A DNA stretch of 64,000 bases from Maea johnstoni (lineage: Eukaryota; Annelida; Polychaeta; Spionida; Magelonidae). The position numbers and the translations under genes are program-made. A model generated the notes under the pieces. The model saw only the letters and a program-made list of their open reading frames with translations, ran no database searches and was not told the DNA's origin. Of this stretch, positions 23,042-33,414 are shown piece by piece; position 1 is the first letter of the stretch; every line of letters starts with the position of its first letter. Where the stretch lies: NCBI GenBank assembly GCA_963942565.1, contig OZ012689.1, positions 24,043,309-24,107,308 of the forward strand. Reading direction: 5' to 3'.

Positions 23042-23258
23042 CCCAATCATGCTGAGAACTGCCCCTGAAAATTATTGTCTGGATCTAAGATACTTTGAAC
23101 AATATCTTTGCAAAAAAAGCATGCATTTTAAAAATAATTGAAGGAGAGTTGTCAGTTGGATTCTGATATACGTCACCCTTTCAAATATTTTTCAAAATAT
23201 GATTTGTTAACAACAATAAAGCCAGAATGGTCAGATCCGTTAAGATTGAAAGGGTTAA
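23038..23258 (+). mobile_element. Family B MITE abutting family A
   Basis: Starts TTAACCCAATCATGCTGAG, has AATAATTGAAGGAGAGTTG and CCCTTTCAAATATTTTTC inside, and ends GATTGAAAGGG before TTAA. Confidence 0.7.
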
Positions 23259-23875
23259 TGGTGGGTAATACCTCCCCATTCCCCTGCTCTCCTTATCAAT
23301 TTTAGAAGGAAAGGGGAACCCTATCATCCAAAGCAGGCATCATAGGGTAGTTTATTCATGTCTGCAGCATCTCAGAAATGCTTGACTTATTTCGTGGACA
23401 TGTTTCTTATATGTTCCTTTTAGAAGATATATGAAAGAGAGATCTTAACTGATCTGACATTCATCACTGGGGAATGATACTCTGTATCAGGCTTTAGCCA
23501 GGATCTTGAAACTGGGTGCCCAAAATTGGCAATTGTCTAATCTTTGAGCATCCTAGTCTGGCTAATATGTGAGTGATTTTGGTAAGAAGACTGTATATAT
23601 TGACCACTCTAAGCCTGTATAGGGCATGGATGTGTAGGGCTATCTGTGTAAGCCACTGACCTTTCTAGACTGCCATGGCATGCCTCCATTTGGCGTGGTA
23701 GGAGGAGGCCAGACTTGCCGTTGCCTTTTGCGGGGATAATTAGCCTCCTATGATCATCTTTCACCTTCCTTTTATCAAGGTGGAAAAACAATCTCCGGGG
23801 AAATGAAATAGAGCAATCTCTCTCTAGTGTAGCGAAACAAACAAGTACTTCTAGCAGTATCGGCTTACGTAATAT
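23259..23875. other. Non-coding stretch with a family C end fragment
   Basis: At 23488-23535 the sequence CAGGCTTTAGCCAGG followed by GGGTGCCCAAAATTGGC is the left ~45 bp of a family C element; the rest is missing. No gene is supported. Confidence 0.6.
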
Positions 23876-23917
23876 TAACCAATTCATGTCTGGACCTCTC
23901 CTTGGCAAGAATTGGTT
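23876..23917. mobile_element. Minimal family B remnant (both ends only)
   Basis: TTAACCAATTCATGTCTGG and CTTGGCAAGAATTGGTT lie within about 42 bp, so nearly the whole interior is missing. Confidence 0.5.
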
Positions 23918-23921
23918 GGAC

Positions 23922-24136
23922 CTAACCCTTCCCATGCTAAGGCTACTTTCGTCCAAAGAACAAGTATGCAAAGATTTTTGTAAACCATCTTAACCCTAGC
24001 TGTCATGTTGGTATTCATTGGATAGCTCTCGCAGACTAATCTCAGATGAGTACCCATTTACCAGGTTTTCATTCATTTATTTTTTTGTGTTTTTTTCGCA
24101 TCATTTTCTATTGTTCAAATTAGCACCAAGGGTTAA
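23922..24136 (-). mobile_element. Family A MITE, near complete
   Basis: Left end CCCTTCCCATGCTAAGG after CTAA, right end TTAGCACCAAGGG before TTAA, with a T-rich expansion near 24080. Confidence 0.88.
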
Positions 24137-24689
24137 CTCAAGAAATTTTGGCTAAACTTGACCAAATAAGTCTATTAGATGTTTCACTTCCCTTTTTAAA
24201 TGCAAATTGTATTTAGAAAATATGTAAAATCCTATGATTGCTAAGAAGGCTACTTCAAATCATTATTGCAATCATCAGCACCCACCAAAATATGCTGTGC
24301 TCCCTGACCCATTATTGTGTGCTCCATGACTTCATTATTTGGACACCCCTTTCACTTCAGATCAATGTTTTCTAAAGTGCTACACAGTGCTGACAACTCA
24401 CTTTTCTAAGAGCCAGGCTTTAAGGACTCACACTGTCATAAGCTGGTAATAATGTTTGCTAAATCCAGTGGAATCAATTATTTCCTGACTTGATGCAGTT
24501 TGTTTTCTTGTCAACACGAAACTATTCATTTGATCACGAGACAGTGGCCTTGATTGATTATACCATGAGCAAACATAATGAAATAGAGACAAATTGATGT
24601 TTACTGCAGGTAGCTGATCACTTATAGGACACTGGGGCAATGAGACCCAATGTGAGACCTAGTTTTTACCTGTGCTGGCGCATTCAATA

Positions 24690-24925
24690 CAGGGTCTTAG
24701 GCCTAGAAAAAAGATTGTTTGTTTCCTGTAATGGTTCGAAAAATATAGGGTAGGTAGGTAGGTAAAAAAAAAATTGGATAATTATTTTGTTCAAAAATGT
24801 GTTTTTTATGCATGATTTATGATGATTGTGAGTTGGAAGGACAGAAAAAACTAGTCAGGGTTGGGTTACAGGACACAAACAACTTGTTTAGGCCTTAGCC
24901 AGGATTTACAAAATGTGTGCATACA
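24690..24925 (+). mobile_element. Family C hAT-like MITE fragment interrupted by family D
   Basis: CAGGGTCTTA lies at 24690-24699 and its continuation GCCAGGATTTACAAAATG resumes at 24898. Joined, they give the usual CAGGGTCTTAGCCAGGATTT terminus. The right part of the element is absent. Confidence 0.75.
24700..24894. mobile_element. Family D PIF/Harbinger-like MITE, nested in family C
   Basis: Starts GGCCTAGAAAAAAGATTG, ends CAACTTGTTTAGGCC, with TTA on each side (24697-24699, 24895-24897). The target is the CTTAG inside the family C terminus. Confidence 0.85.
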
Positions 24926-25800
24926 TGTACATACAGCCTCTGCCCTAATATAAAGGCAACCGATGGAATGGAGGCAACCAAATCAAGAAAATACAAAAAA
25001 TTTACATGTCCCATAGATGCAACTGGCTATTTGTTATCAGTCAACCAACTGCACATCCCTTGAATAAACTCTATTTTTTTGTACTGATTCTAAAATGAAC
25101 TCTCTGTTTTAAAAAAAACCCATACCCCCTTAATTGGAAAACTTTCTAAAATTGGAATCCATCTCTGTATATTTATCACCGGTATGGTCACTATGGCAAC
25201 TGTAGAATTCTGCTTTAGTGGTAGATCTGCTAATAGCTTTGGACCTCCTGCATGCCTTGCTGGTGATAAAACATCAATATCAATTATGGTGATGGAACAG
25301 TTAATGTTTTAATACAGCTGAGAGAACACGCCATAACCAGAAGCTCACTCGAGACACCTAAAAAGGAAAATAATTTCAATCAGATTGATGTCTTTTTAAG
25401 GATGTCATCAATTGTATTTGCAGAAGTAGGATGGTAATGATGAGAAAATAGATGCGTTCTTGAATTATTTACAAGATTGTAGTAAGGGTCTCCCTCAACC
25501 CTTGTGCTTTAGGGCTAAACCGGCTCTGAGGTGAAAAAATATTGCGTTGGCAATTACCTTTAGGTCTGTTGGGCTTTAGAAGTACCTTTGTTATTGTGGA
25601 ACTCTGGTGTAGGGGTTGCAGGTTAATGTACTTCTCCGAGTCTTGGATGTATTTTTGGTTGCCTGAAAGAAGTATAATGTACATAAGAAAATATGTTACT
25701 TTTTGGGCACAGCTTTGAAATATCTTGTTAGATAACTTCAGGATACCAGGTCGTTTTATTTGCTTTTAGAACTCTTGTGAATCAGAGTTGAGAATTTCTT
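24926..25800. other. Non-coding AT-rich stretch
   Basis: Nothing recognisable; frames near 25469-25684 are short and featureless. Confidence 0.5.
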
Positions 25801-25970
25801 GGTTAGTATAGGATTTCCTTGGAAACTTTAGCTACAATTGGTAATGGTTGATTCAGCAGTTATTCTGGCCCAGGAATTTCCGATTCTTACGTGGAAAAGT
25901 TCTTGGAAAAAATCTTAGGATAGTATAGGATTTCCTTGGAAACTTTAGCTACAGTTGGTAAGGGAGCACG
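25801..25970. repeat. Direct repeat, ~43 bp, spaced 118 bp
   Basis: TAGTATAGGATTTCCTTGG followed by AAACTTTAGCTACARTTGG occurs at 25804 and 25922. Confidence 0.85.
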
Positions 25971-26100
25971 ATACATGCCTGATGTATTTCCGATGCCATG
26001 TGTCTAGCCACTGCTTTAATTGCCTCTAATAAAGAGATCATCTTTGCGGCAGAAGTGCCCGGCAGCTCATGAACGGAGCACAATTGGCACTTAGCACTTA

Positions 26101-26402
26101 TTGCTGCACTGGGGCCATACTGTCACTTTGAAATATGGCCTGTGGAAAAAAGCTCAAGCTTGTGTGGTAAATCATCTAGCTGCAATCTTCACAATACTCA
26201 TATCCAATGCAAGGCTATCGGGCATTGAACTCCCATCCCTAGAATTCTCCTAGGAAAGTCCCAGAATTGCTGCGCTGGGGCCAAACTGTCACTTTGAAAT
26301 ATGGCCTGTGGAAAAAAGCTCAAGCTTGTGTGGTAAATCATCTTGCTGCAATCTTCACAATACTCATATCCATTGCATAGCTACCGGGCGCTGAACTCTC
26401 AT
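26101..26402. repeat. Tandem doublet, period ~167 bp
   Basis: GCACTGGGGCCATACTGTC (26106) and GCGCTGGGGCCAAACTGTC (26273) start two units that share ATATGGCCTGTGGAAAAAAG and end GGGCRYTGAACTC. Confidence 0.9.
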
Positions 26403-26970
26403 CAAATCATAGATGAATAAAAGAATGGATGTGTAGCAAGAGACCAACTACTATATGCGCTTTAGTGAAGGGCTGGCTATTGCCAAGGGTTTCGAATCTG
26501 GCCTCAATGTGACGTCACTAGACCAATCAGGGATCTTGTATCCTTTACATTACAGAGAAAGCTGGGCTGCAACATGCGCAGAACAGAACTTTTGGGCTAT
26601 TTGCCACAGTCAGCCTGTTCAGGTTGACCGGCTGCCCGCTGGTTTCATATCTACTTGTTTTTATTCATCTAAGATGAAATGAAGCTTGGAACGCTGGGGA
26701 ATTCCTAGAATTCTCCAAAGCTTGACATTCACAATTGATCTAATTATGAGGATAAGGGTGTAGGTTTTGATATACGTAAAAATCTCAATATTCACAAATT
26801 AACCCAACAAGCCACCTTAAGTGGAATCGCGAGTACCCCACATAATTCAGTTGTCACCTACAAGGCCACACACACATTGACCATGCTAAATGGGACTGAG
26901 CCATGTTCAGCCCCTAAGGGCAATGGAATATGGATGGAAGGCAGGTGAGAACATGGCAACTCAATTTCAT
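26403..26970. other. Non-coding stretch
   Basis: A 75-codon plus-strand frame at 26455-26682 shows no domain. Nothing else is supported. Confidence 0.45.
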
Positions 26971-27225
26971 GACCATAACGAACATGATGCTTAACATTCC
27001 CCCAGTATTAACAGGTTAGGCCAACTCCGTTTGCCTGCTATGGAATAATCAACTCTAGATGTAGGATAATTTAAAAAAAGGTTTAGTATAAATTATCACC
27101 ATAACGAACATGATGCTTAACATTCCTCAAGTATTAACAGGTTACGCCAACTGCATTTGCCTGCTGTGGAATAATCAGCTCTAGATGTAGAATGATTTTG
27201 AAAAAAGGTTTAGTATAAATTATGA
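26971..27225. repeat. Tandem doublet, period 126 bp
   Basis: CCATAACGAACATGATGC occurs at 26973 and 27099; both units run to GGTTTAGTATAAATTAT. Confidence 0.92.
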
Positions 27226-27430
27226 ATTCTTAAAAAAATTCTACAGGAGAGTTATTTGTTGGGTTTTCAAAAGTGATTTCCAACTGATATTTTTCCGTGA
27301 AGGGTTTTGTTAGAAAGGTATCATCACAACAGTTGAGAATGTTTGCGTTGCTACTGACGTGAATGCAGTAAGCATTAGAGGACCCTGAGTCAGATTAATT
27401 GTACTAATAGAGTCATGGGATTTGCGAAGG

Positions 27431-27957
27431 CTTTACTGGTGACAAGAGGGTGTTATTGGTGAGAGGAGGATGTTATTGGTAAGAGGAGGGTGTTGTTGGT
27501 TAGAAGAGGGCGTTATTGGTGAGAGGAGGGCATTATTGGTAAGAGGAGGGCATTATCATTAAGAGGAGAGTGTAATTGGTAAGAGAAGGGCATTATTAAT
27601 GAGAGAAGGGCATTATTAATGAGAGAAGGGCATTATTAATGAGAGGAGGGCGTCATTGATGAGAGGAGGGCATCATTGGTGAGAGGAGGGCATTATTGAT
27701 AAGAGGAGGGCATCATTGGTGAGAGGAGGGCATTATTGATAAGAGGAGGGCATCATTGGTGAGAGGAGGGCGTCATTGGTGAGAAGAGGGCATTTTTGGT
27801 GAGAAGAGGGCGTTATTAGTTAGAAAAGGGCATCATTGGTTAGAAGAGGGCATTATTGGTGGAGGAGGGAGTTATTGGTGAGAGGAGGGGTTTATTGGTG
27901 AAAGGAGGGTGTTATTGGTTAGAAGAGGGCGTTATTGGAGAAAGGAGGGCGTTAAGG
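27431..27957. repeat. 20-bp minisatellite, about 26 units
   Basis: The consensus is GAGAGGAGGGCATTATTGGT with frequent AAGAGG, GAGAAG and CGTTATT variants. The period is a constant 20 bp, so reading frame is not maintained and coding is unlikely. Purines and pyrimidines are strongly skewed between strands. Confidence 0.96.
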
Positions 27958-28060
27958 CTAAGCCGGGCAGGAGCAGTGAAGGGGGATACATCCCCATTAG
28001 ACCCGGCAAGCGACATGGAATGCTTAAACCTGCCTCCGGGATAATAGAAAGCAGAAAGCC
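27958..28060. promoter_or_regulatory. Short GC-richer unique block
   Basis: About 100 bp after the minisatellite with GTGAAGGGGGATACATCCCC (an inverted repeat) and GACCCGGCAAGCGAC. Its meaning is unknown. Confidence 0.15.
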
Positions 28061-28241
28061 AATTTATTAGACCCCGACATAGCAATTACCGTCTGACTTT
28101 CGCTGGTTAAAGCTACAGAAAAAGTTAATCAGGTTCTTCGTTAAACTCCAATTGGTATTTTATCCATTTAAGATCAGTTCCTTAGATCACTTTAGGAGCA
28201 GTGGCTCATGGTGGCAATGCCAGGAGACTTTGACCTACCCT

Positions 28242-28345
28242 TTAACCTATTCTGCCTTGAAATCCCAAATGGAAGTGTTTTTTTATCACTGTATCCTTCG
28301 GAAAATATTTTGAGCAGAAATGATAATCAGTACACAAGTTGTTTT
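28242..28345 (+). mobile_element. Family B MITE fragment
   Basis: Starts TTAACCTATTCTGCCTTG and contains GAAAATATTTTGAGCAGAAATG. The right end is lost. Confidence 0.45.
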
Positions 28346-28470
28346 TTTAATTCTTAATTTCAATACTTTTTTTATAAATATAAAAAAGTATGGATGTATT
28401 GTACATTCAGACATTACTTACAAGTTGAGTTCCATGCATGTATAAAAAGGTTAGATAACTAGCAAGGTCG

Positions 28471-29115
28471 AGGGGGCAATAGTATCTGCTAAAAAGGGGG
28501 GCCCCTAGTTTGTGCTATAAAGAGGGGTACCTAGTTTGTGCCAAAAGCAGATTGCCTAATATGTGCAAAAAAGGTGGTGCTAAATATGTGCTAAAAGGGG
28601 GGGATATCTAGTATGTGTTGAAAAGGGGGTGCTTATAGTATGTGCTAAAAAGGGGGTGCTTATAGTATGTGCTAAAAAGGGGGCATCCAGTATGTATTGA
28701 AAAGGGGGCACCAAATATGTGCTAAAAAGGGAGTGCTTAGTATGTGCTTAAAAGGGGAATCCATGGTATATGCTTAAAAGGGGTGCACTTTGCATTTGCT
28801 GAAAAGTAGAGTGCCTATTATAATGTGTGCTAAAAAGGGGCACCTACAAATATTGAAAAGGGAACACCTAAAATGGGCTTAAATGCTTGTGGTGGCTTAT
28901 TTGGCCACTACAAAATGATGCAAAAAAACTGAAAAATGACTGAACCCTTGGAACATAGGTACTCATCTGAAAGTACTCAGGGAGAGCTATCCAATGAATA
29001 CCAACATGATAGGGTTTAGATGGTTTTCAAAAATCTTTGCGTTCTTATGCTTTGAGCAAAAGTAACCTCAGCATTGGAAGGGTAAATGTGCTGAAAAGTG
29101 CAGTGCCTCAGTGCT
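28471..29115. repeat. ~28-bp minisatellite, about 15 units, interrupted by family A
   Basis: Degenerate units of the type AGTATGTGCTAAAAAGGGGG plus GTGCTTAT fill 28471-28880. After the family A copy at 28879-29086 a further unit continues (ATGTGCTGAAAAGTGCAGTG), so the MITE landed in the array. Confidence 0.88.
28879..29086 (+). mobile_element. Family A MITE inserted in a minisatellite
   Basis: Left edge TTAA then ATGCTTGTGGTGGC, with the first bases of the terminus lost; right end CAGCATTGGAAGGG followed by TAAA. Confidence 0.85.
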
Positions 29116-29630
29116 TAGTTCACACCCTGGTTCAGCAAACTGGAATAGTGCATCATCTCTTCCTAGACCGCAAATTTTCTCGGTTCAATTTTCTCATATT
29201 ACAGGATAGAATTTATAATGCCATCAATGAGCCTAAATATCGCTGAAAAGTCCCTTTAGATGTCTGGGAGCTAACGGGGTAGGAATGGATGATTCTAGTC
29301 CTTATAGGTTGCATTGACTTCATTGATTTTGCCATTTTAGTATTTATGTACATTTCAAGCACAAATGGGCAGTAAAATGGCTGCTTTGATAGCTGCACAA
29401 TTTTGATTATTCTGGGAGTATTGCATTTCATATTTGGCAATTGTGCGTCAGCGGAGAGATAGACTGTTGGAGTTGGATCTATGTTTGGGTGTACGCGAGC
29501 TGAATGGTGTGCATTTTATTAGTCATCTCATATTATAAAGTCACTCATCATTCAAAAATTCAGCTGAAAATGGTCTTCATTTTGTTAGTCATCTAGTATT
29601 ATAAATTCACAACTATTATTTAAAAAAAAC
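29116..29630. other. Non-coding stretch
   Basis: ATTTTRTTAGTCATCT with TATTATAAA recurs near 29516 and 29580, a small local repeat. No gene is supported. Confidence 0.4.
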
Positions 29631-30110
29631 AGCTGGAAATTTCCAGGTCACACCTATTGTTCAAGAACTCCAAACAGTTGAAAATTTCTATCAATTTCTT
29701 TATTATGATGAATTTCTTAATTGTAAATCATATTGTTATTGATCTTTTTTATACAAGGTCTGAAAAAAACCCCACTACAGTTAAGGTATTTAATATCTGA
29801 AAATTTTGCCAATAGTAACTAAAAAGGTTATTTGCTGCAGTTAGGAACTACATCTCCAGCAAGCCCTCATTGGTGCGCCTCAGCTAATTTAGCTGAAAAC
29901 GGGAATTTCTAGGTCACATCTATTATTCAAAAATTCCAAACAGCTGAAAATTTCTATCAATTTCTTTATTATCAATCATATTGTCATTGATCATTTTTAT
30001 CCAAGGCCTGAAAATTTTGCCGATAGTAACTAAAAAGGTTATTTGTTGCAGTTAGGAAGTACATCTGTGGCGAGCTCTCGTGGGTGCGCCGTGGCTAATC
30101 TAGCAGAATG
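29631..30110. repeat. Tandem doublet, units ~265 and ~215 bp
   Basis: Unit 1 (29631) and unit 2 (29899) share GAAAATTTCTATCAATTTC, GAAAATTTTGCCRATAGTAAC and TGCAGTTAGGAASTACATCT. The second unit lacks about 50 bp around 29720. Confidence 0.85.
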
Positions 30111-30540
30111 GAGAGCGCTGATTTCCAGCGAGTGCCTTCTAGGGACCAGTTAGGGTAGGGACGCATTTAGCACGCTAACATTTTCATGAGGCCTAATGAC
30201 TCGGCGGGTCACTCTCTCAATTTGGCCACATAAACACCAGCCATCAAATCTCCATCATTCCGCTAATGCTCGACGGCCAATGGAGCCTTCGTCAAATGTC
30301 TGCTCCGATACGCAGGCAAATAGTGCTGAAAATTGCCGTGCGGCCGCGGTTTTGAGAAAAGTTCAGAGCGATTGGCGCTGATTTTCATTGGAAAGATAAG
30401 GAGAGGTTGAGTGGCACGGTGCAGTTTGGCGTGGTTTGTAGAAGACGTTTTGACATTTCCAAACTGGAGGTACCGACGCCCATGCTGACCGTCTAATGAG
30501 CGCATTAGTCTACTTTTCTTTCTTGCCATTGGCGCTGTTT
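30060..30540. promoter_or_regulatory. GC-rich unique island, strong candidate regulatory element
   Basis: About 480 bp of GC-richer sequence with CCTAATGACTCGGCGG, CCACATAAACACC (a CATAAA Hox/Cdx-type core), CCGCTAATGCTCGACGG and GCGGCCGCGG. Frames of 61 and 113 codons on opposite strands overlap and show no domain. It stands out from the repeat-rich flanks. Confidence 0.3.
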
Positions 30541-30567
30541 GAATTGCTGTATTTGATAAACTTCTGG

Positions 30568-30660
30568 TAATCATCATCATCATCATCATCATCATTTTCA
30601 TCAAGTTTTTCTCATCCTCATCATCATTATCATCATCATATTCATCTCCACCATCCTATT
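30568..30660. repeat. (CAT)n simple repeat
   Basis: A pure CAT run at 30570-30596 and scattered CAT triplets to 30660. Confidence 0.95.
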
Positions 30661-30667
30661 CATCATC

Positions 30668-30886
30668 TTAACCCTTATGCAGCTGGTGGCTAATTTGTCC
30701 AATAAAAGATGATGCAAAAAAACTGAAAAAAATGACTGAAACCCTGGCATAGGGGTGCTCATCTGATGATAATCAGCTATCTAGAGCTTTCAAATGAGTA
30801 CCAACATGGTAGGGTTTAGACGGTTTCAAAAGAATCTTTGCATCCTTGTGCTTTTGACAAAAGTCGCCTCAGCATCGGAAGGGTAA
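30668..30886 (+). mobile_element. Family A MITE, near complete
   Basis: TTAA on the left, end CCCTTATGCAGCTGGTGG, right end CAGCATCGGAAGGG then TAAA. Confidence 0.9.
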
Positions 30887-30971
30887 AGCTTTACCATCAT
30901 CGTTGTCTTCATCATTGCTATTTCCATGGTAAAGCTTAGAATCCTTCAGTATTTTCGGCTATATTTGCCTC

Positions 30972-31262
30972 AGAGCATTTTGACTTGGAGGATGATTTCT
31001 CAGAGAATATTTGGGTGTATGATGGTGTAATGGTAGTAGCCCTGCAGCACGGCTGACTAGTGCTTATGGCGAGCGATATTGAGCATACAGACTATGATCA
31101 AGCCTCTATTAGAGCATTTGGACTCCAAGGAAGATTTCCTCGAGAGTTTTTGGGTGTATGATGGCGTAATGGTAGTAGCCCTGCAGCACAGCTGACTAGT
31201 GCTCATGGCGAGCGATATTGAGCATACAGACTATGATCAAGCCTCTATTAGAGCCAATTTTG
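30972..31262. repeat. Exact-period tandem doublet, 139 bp
   Basis: AGAGCATTT occurs at 30972 and 31111, and AGAGCCAATTT starts a third partial unit at 31250; both steps are 139 bp. Units share GGTAGTAGCCCTGCAGCAC and GAGCGATATTGAGCATACAG and are about 90% identical, so the duplication is young. Confidence 0.93.
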
Positions 31263-31410
31263 CTGAGTGATATTGCGAACCTCCAGGAGGGTGCAGGCCT
31301 GACTCGGCATCATAGGGACCACTTAATATCGCTCTCTAATTGGATCAAGCAACATCTCACAATGGAGTTGATCTTCCGTGAAGCTTTTCTTTTGAAAGGG
31401 GGTGGGTGAA
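31263..31410. promoter_or_regulatory. GC-richer unique block next to the 139-bp doublet
   Basis: Contains CCAGGAGGGTGCAGGCC and CTCTCTAATTGGATC. It may be the single-copy continuation of the duplicated sequence. Confidence 0.2.
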
Positions 31411-31588
31411 GTAAGCGAGCATGCTGTTATAGCATAAATCTTTGGATGGTTAGATTGATGGACTGTTATTACGTTAACCCGCCCCAACCCTACTCTTATT
31501 CAGTTTAGTTCACTGGCATGAGAGAAAATGCTAGTTTTGGGTATTCCCTCCTCAGAAGTTGTTGCTCAAGACTTGCTAGGAAAAAGTA

Positions 31589-31824
31589 TTACCCTTGACT
31601 TCCAATGCTAAGGCTACTTATGTACTAAGCATAAGGATGCAAAGATTTTTAAAAAATGTCTAAAACCTGAGAAATGACTGAAACCCAGGCACAAGTGTAA
31701 TCATCTGAGAGTACTCGGTGAGTGCTATCCAATGAATACCAACATGACAGGGTTAAGATGGTTTTCAAAAATATTTGTATCCATGTGCTTTTGGCAAATG
31801 TAGCCTTAGCATTGGAAGGGTTAA
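31589..31824. mobile_element. Hybrid family A copy with the same terminus at both ends
   Basis: The left ~75 bp read CTTCCAATGCTAAGGC and AGGATGCAAAGATTTTT, the minus-type end. From about 31670 (GAGAAATGACTGAAACCC) the sequence is plus-type and ends AGCATTGGAAGGG before TTAA. Both termini are therefore the CCCTTCCAATGC end, giving inverted ends of about 65 bp, longer than in normal copies. Confidence 0.85.
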
Positions 31825-32316
31825 CACACAACAATTATCACACATCAATAATCCAGTTTGAATGTCCAACTGCGCTTTTAGCCAGAATGATTCATTAAAT
31901 GGAACATGTACATAACATTCTATTTCTGTACAGATAATAATGACTATTAACTAACACTAATAAGTCATTAACTTCATAGGGCATACACAAAATTCTATTC
32001 ATACAGATTGTATTACAGATTTCCCAGTTGTGATTTATATGATTGAACATGAATATTACTCTATTTATAAACATCACTTAAGGTAGCAGTCAGTGCGATT
32101 GATGAACTGATGTTGGTTTAATTGCCCATAAAACTATCGTTAGACAATTTGCTAATGAAGTCACTAGTTGACTGACAATTTGCATGTTAATTGGGATACA
32201 CTTGATTGGGATATAGATTGTGCTGAAGTAGGGTCTCTGAGCTTGCTCACTGTAGCCTCAATACAAATGAGGAGCACTTAACTACAGTGAAACCTGCATA
32301 CATTCGACACTCATAG
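31825..32316. other. Non-coding stretch
   Basis: The word CTACAGTGAAACCTGCATAC near 32283 resembles termini of pogo-like MITEs, but no partner end is clear. No gene is seen. Confidence 0.4.
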
Positions 32317-32637
32317 CAGGGTCTTAGTCAGAAATAAAAAGCTAAACAGGCCCAAAATTAGGAATTAAATTATTTTTTTAGTTATTTAAAAAAAATAAAA
32401 AAATTCAAGTCCTTATTTTTCGAGGGAGACCGCAATATGATTGTAATTTTGTGAAGTATTTATTTTCCAACGGAGACCACAATGTAATTCAGATAAGCAT
32501 AAACATTACTTTACTCAATGGGAAACATCCCAATATACTAATAAAATGTCATGGAAATTGCATCTGGCTGAAAAGAGTCAATTATTTGATTGAAATTGGT
32601 ATTCTTATAATAATTGTGTGAAATTCAGGATTTGGGG
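32317..32637 (+). mobile_element. Family C hAT-like MITE, right end lost
   Basis: Starts CAGGGTCTTAGTCAGAAAT and contains CAGGCCCAAAATTAGGAATT and AAAATGTCATGGAAATTGC, both family marks. Confidence 0.65.
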
Positions 32638-33107
32638 AATAAAAATGTTCTCATTGTCTACTGGTATCCATGCAGTGTCATTGTCCACTGGCATTCAGTG
32701 TAAAGGAATTAAGAGTGATGTGTGCTATCAAGAAAGGTTAATGTTCTCAGTGTCCACAGGTGTTTAATATGCAGAGTTCCACATAATGGGAATAGTATAT
32801 CACCACCACTAAGGTGATAAAATGCCCACTAAATAAAAACAATTCATCCTGGCTGTTTCCAGTGCCAGTTGAGTGCTGTTCTGGTGCCATAAAAAACACA
32901 CAAAGCCAAATGGTGCCCACATGATGCACATCCATTGTCTGATTTGTTTCTTTGTAACAAGCACATGGAAGTGAATGGGCAACGATGGGGATAATGTTTC
33001 ATCCACTTATGTTGTTGGTGATGATTATGGTGGCAGAAACGGATCCTTGGTAACTTGTGCCTTAGATGATGATTTTGACACTCTGCATTGTGGACATATT
33101 CCACACT
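32638..33107. other. Non-coding stretch
   Basis: Three short GTCYACTGGYAT-type words near 32655-32760 form a weak repeat. Overlapping minus-strand frames near 32809-33104 are featureless. Confidence 0.4.
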
Positions 33108-33394
33108 CAGGATCTTAGCAAGGATTAAGAAACGTTGTGCCCAAAATTAGCAATAGGATTTTTTTTTTGGTGTCCCATTTTTCGTAGTCAGACCACAAAA
33201 ATTACTTAGATAAGAATTATAAACACTTAGTTCCTTACCGAAATAAGGCATACTGACCATATAAAATGCCATGGGAAATAAAATAAGGTGAAATGAAATC
33301 AAGTACATGATTGAAATTGACCTTTTAAGGAATTCCTCCAAAATCAAATTGGGTGTCCAAATGATGCCCAGACACACTGCTGGCTAAGACTATA
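33108..33394 (+). mobile_element. Family C hAT-like MITE, near complete
   Basis: Left end CAGGATCTTAGCAAGGATT, right end CTGCTGGCTAAGACTATA. The flanking 8-mers no longer match. Confidence 0.75.
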
Positions 33395-33414
33395 CCTGTA
33401 GACACCTGGTGGCT

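Noticed and set aside
27856-28044. Frame with VIGERR repeats as a repeat protein
   Set aside because: It is the 20-bp minisatellite, whose period is not a multiple of three.
27431-28880. CRISPR-like array
   Set aside because: Units are directly adjacent with no unique spacers; these are minisatellites in eukaryotic DNA.
31825-32316. Pogo-like MITE starting CTACAGTGAAACC
   Set aside because: No matching opposite end or clear TA duplication was found.
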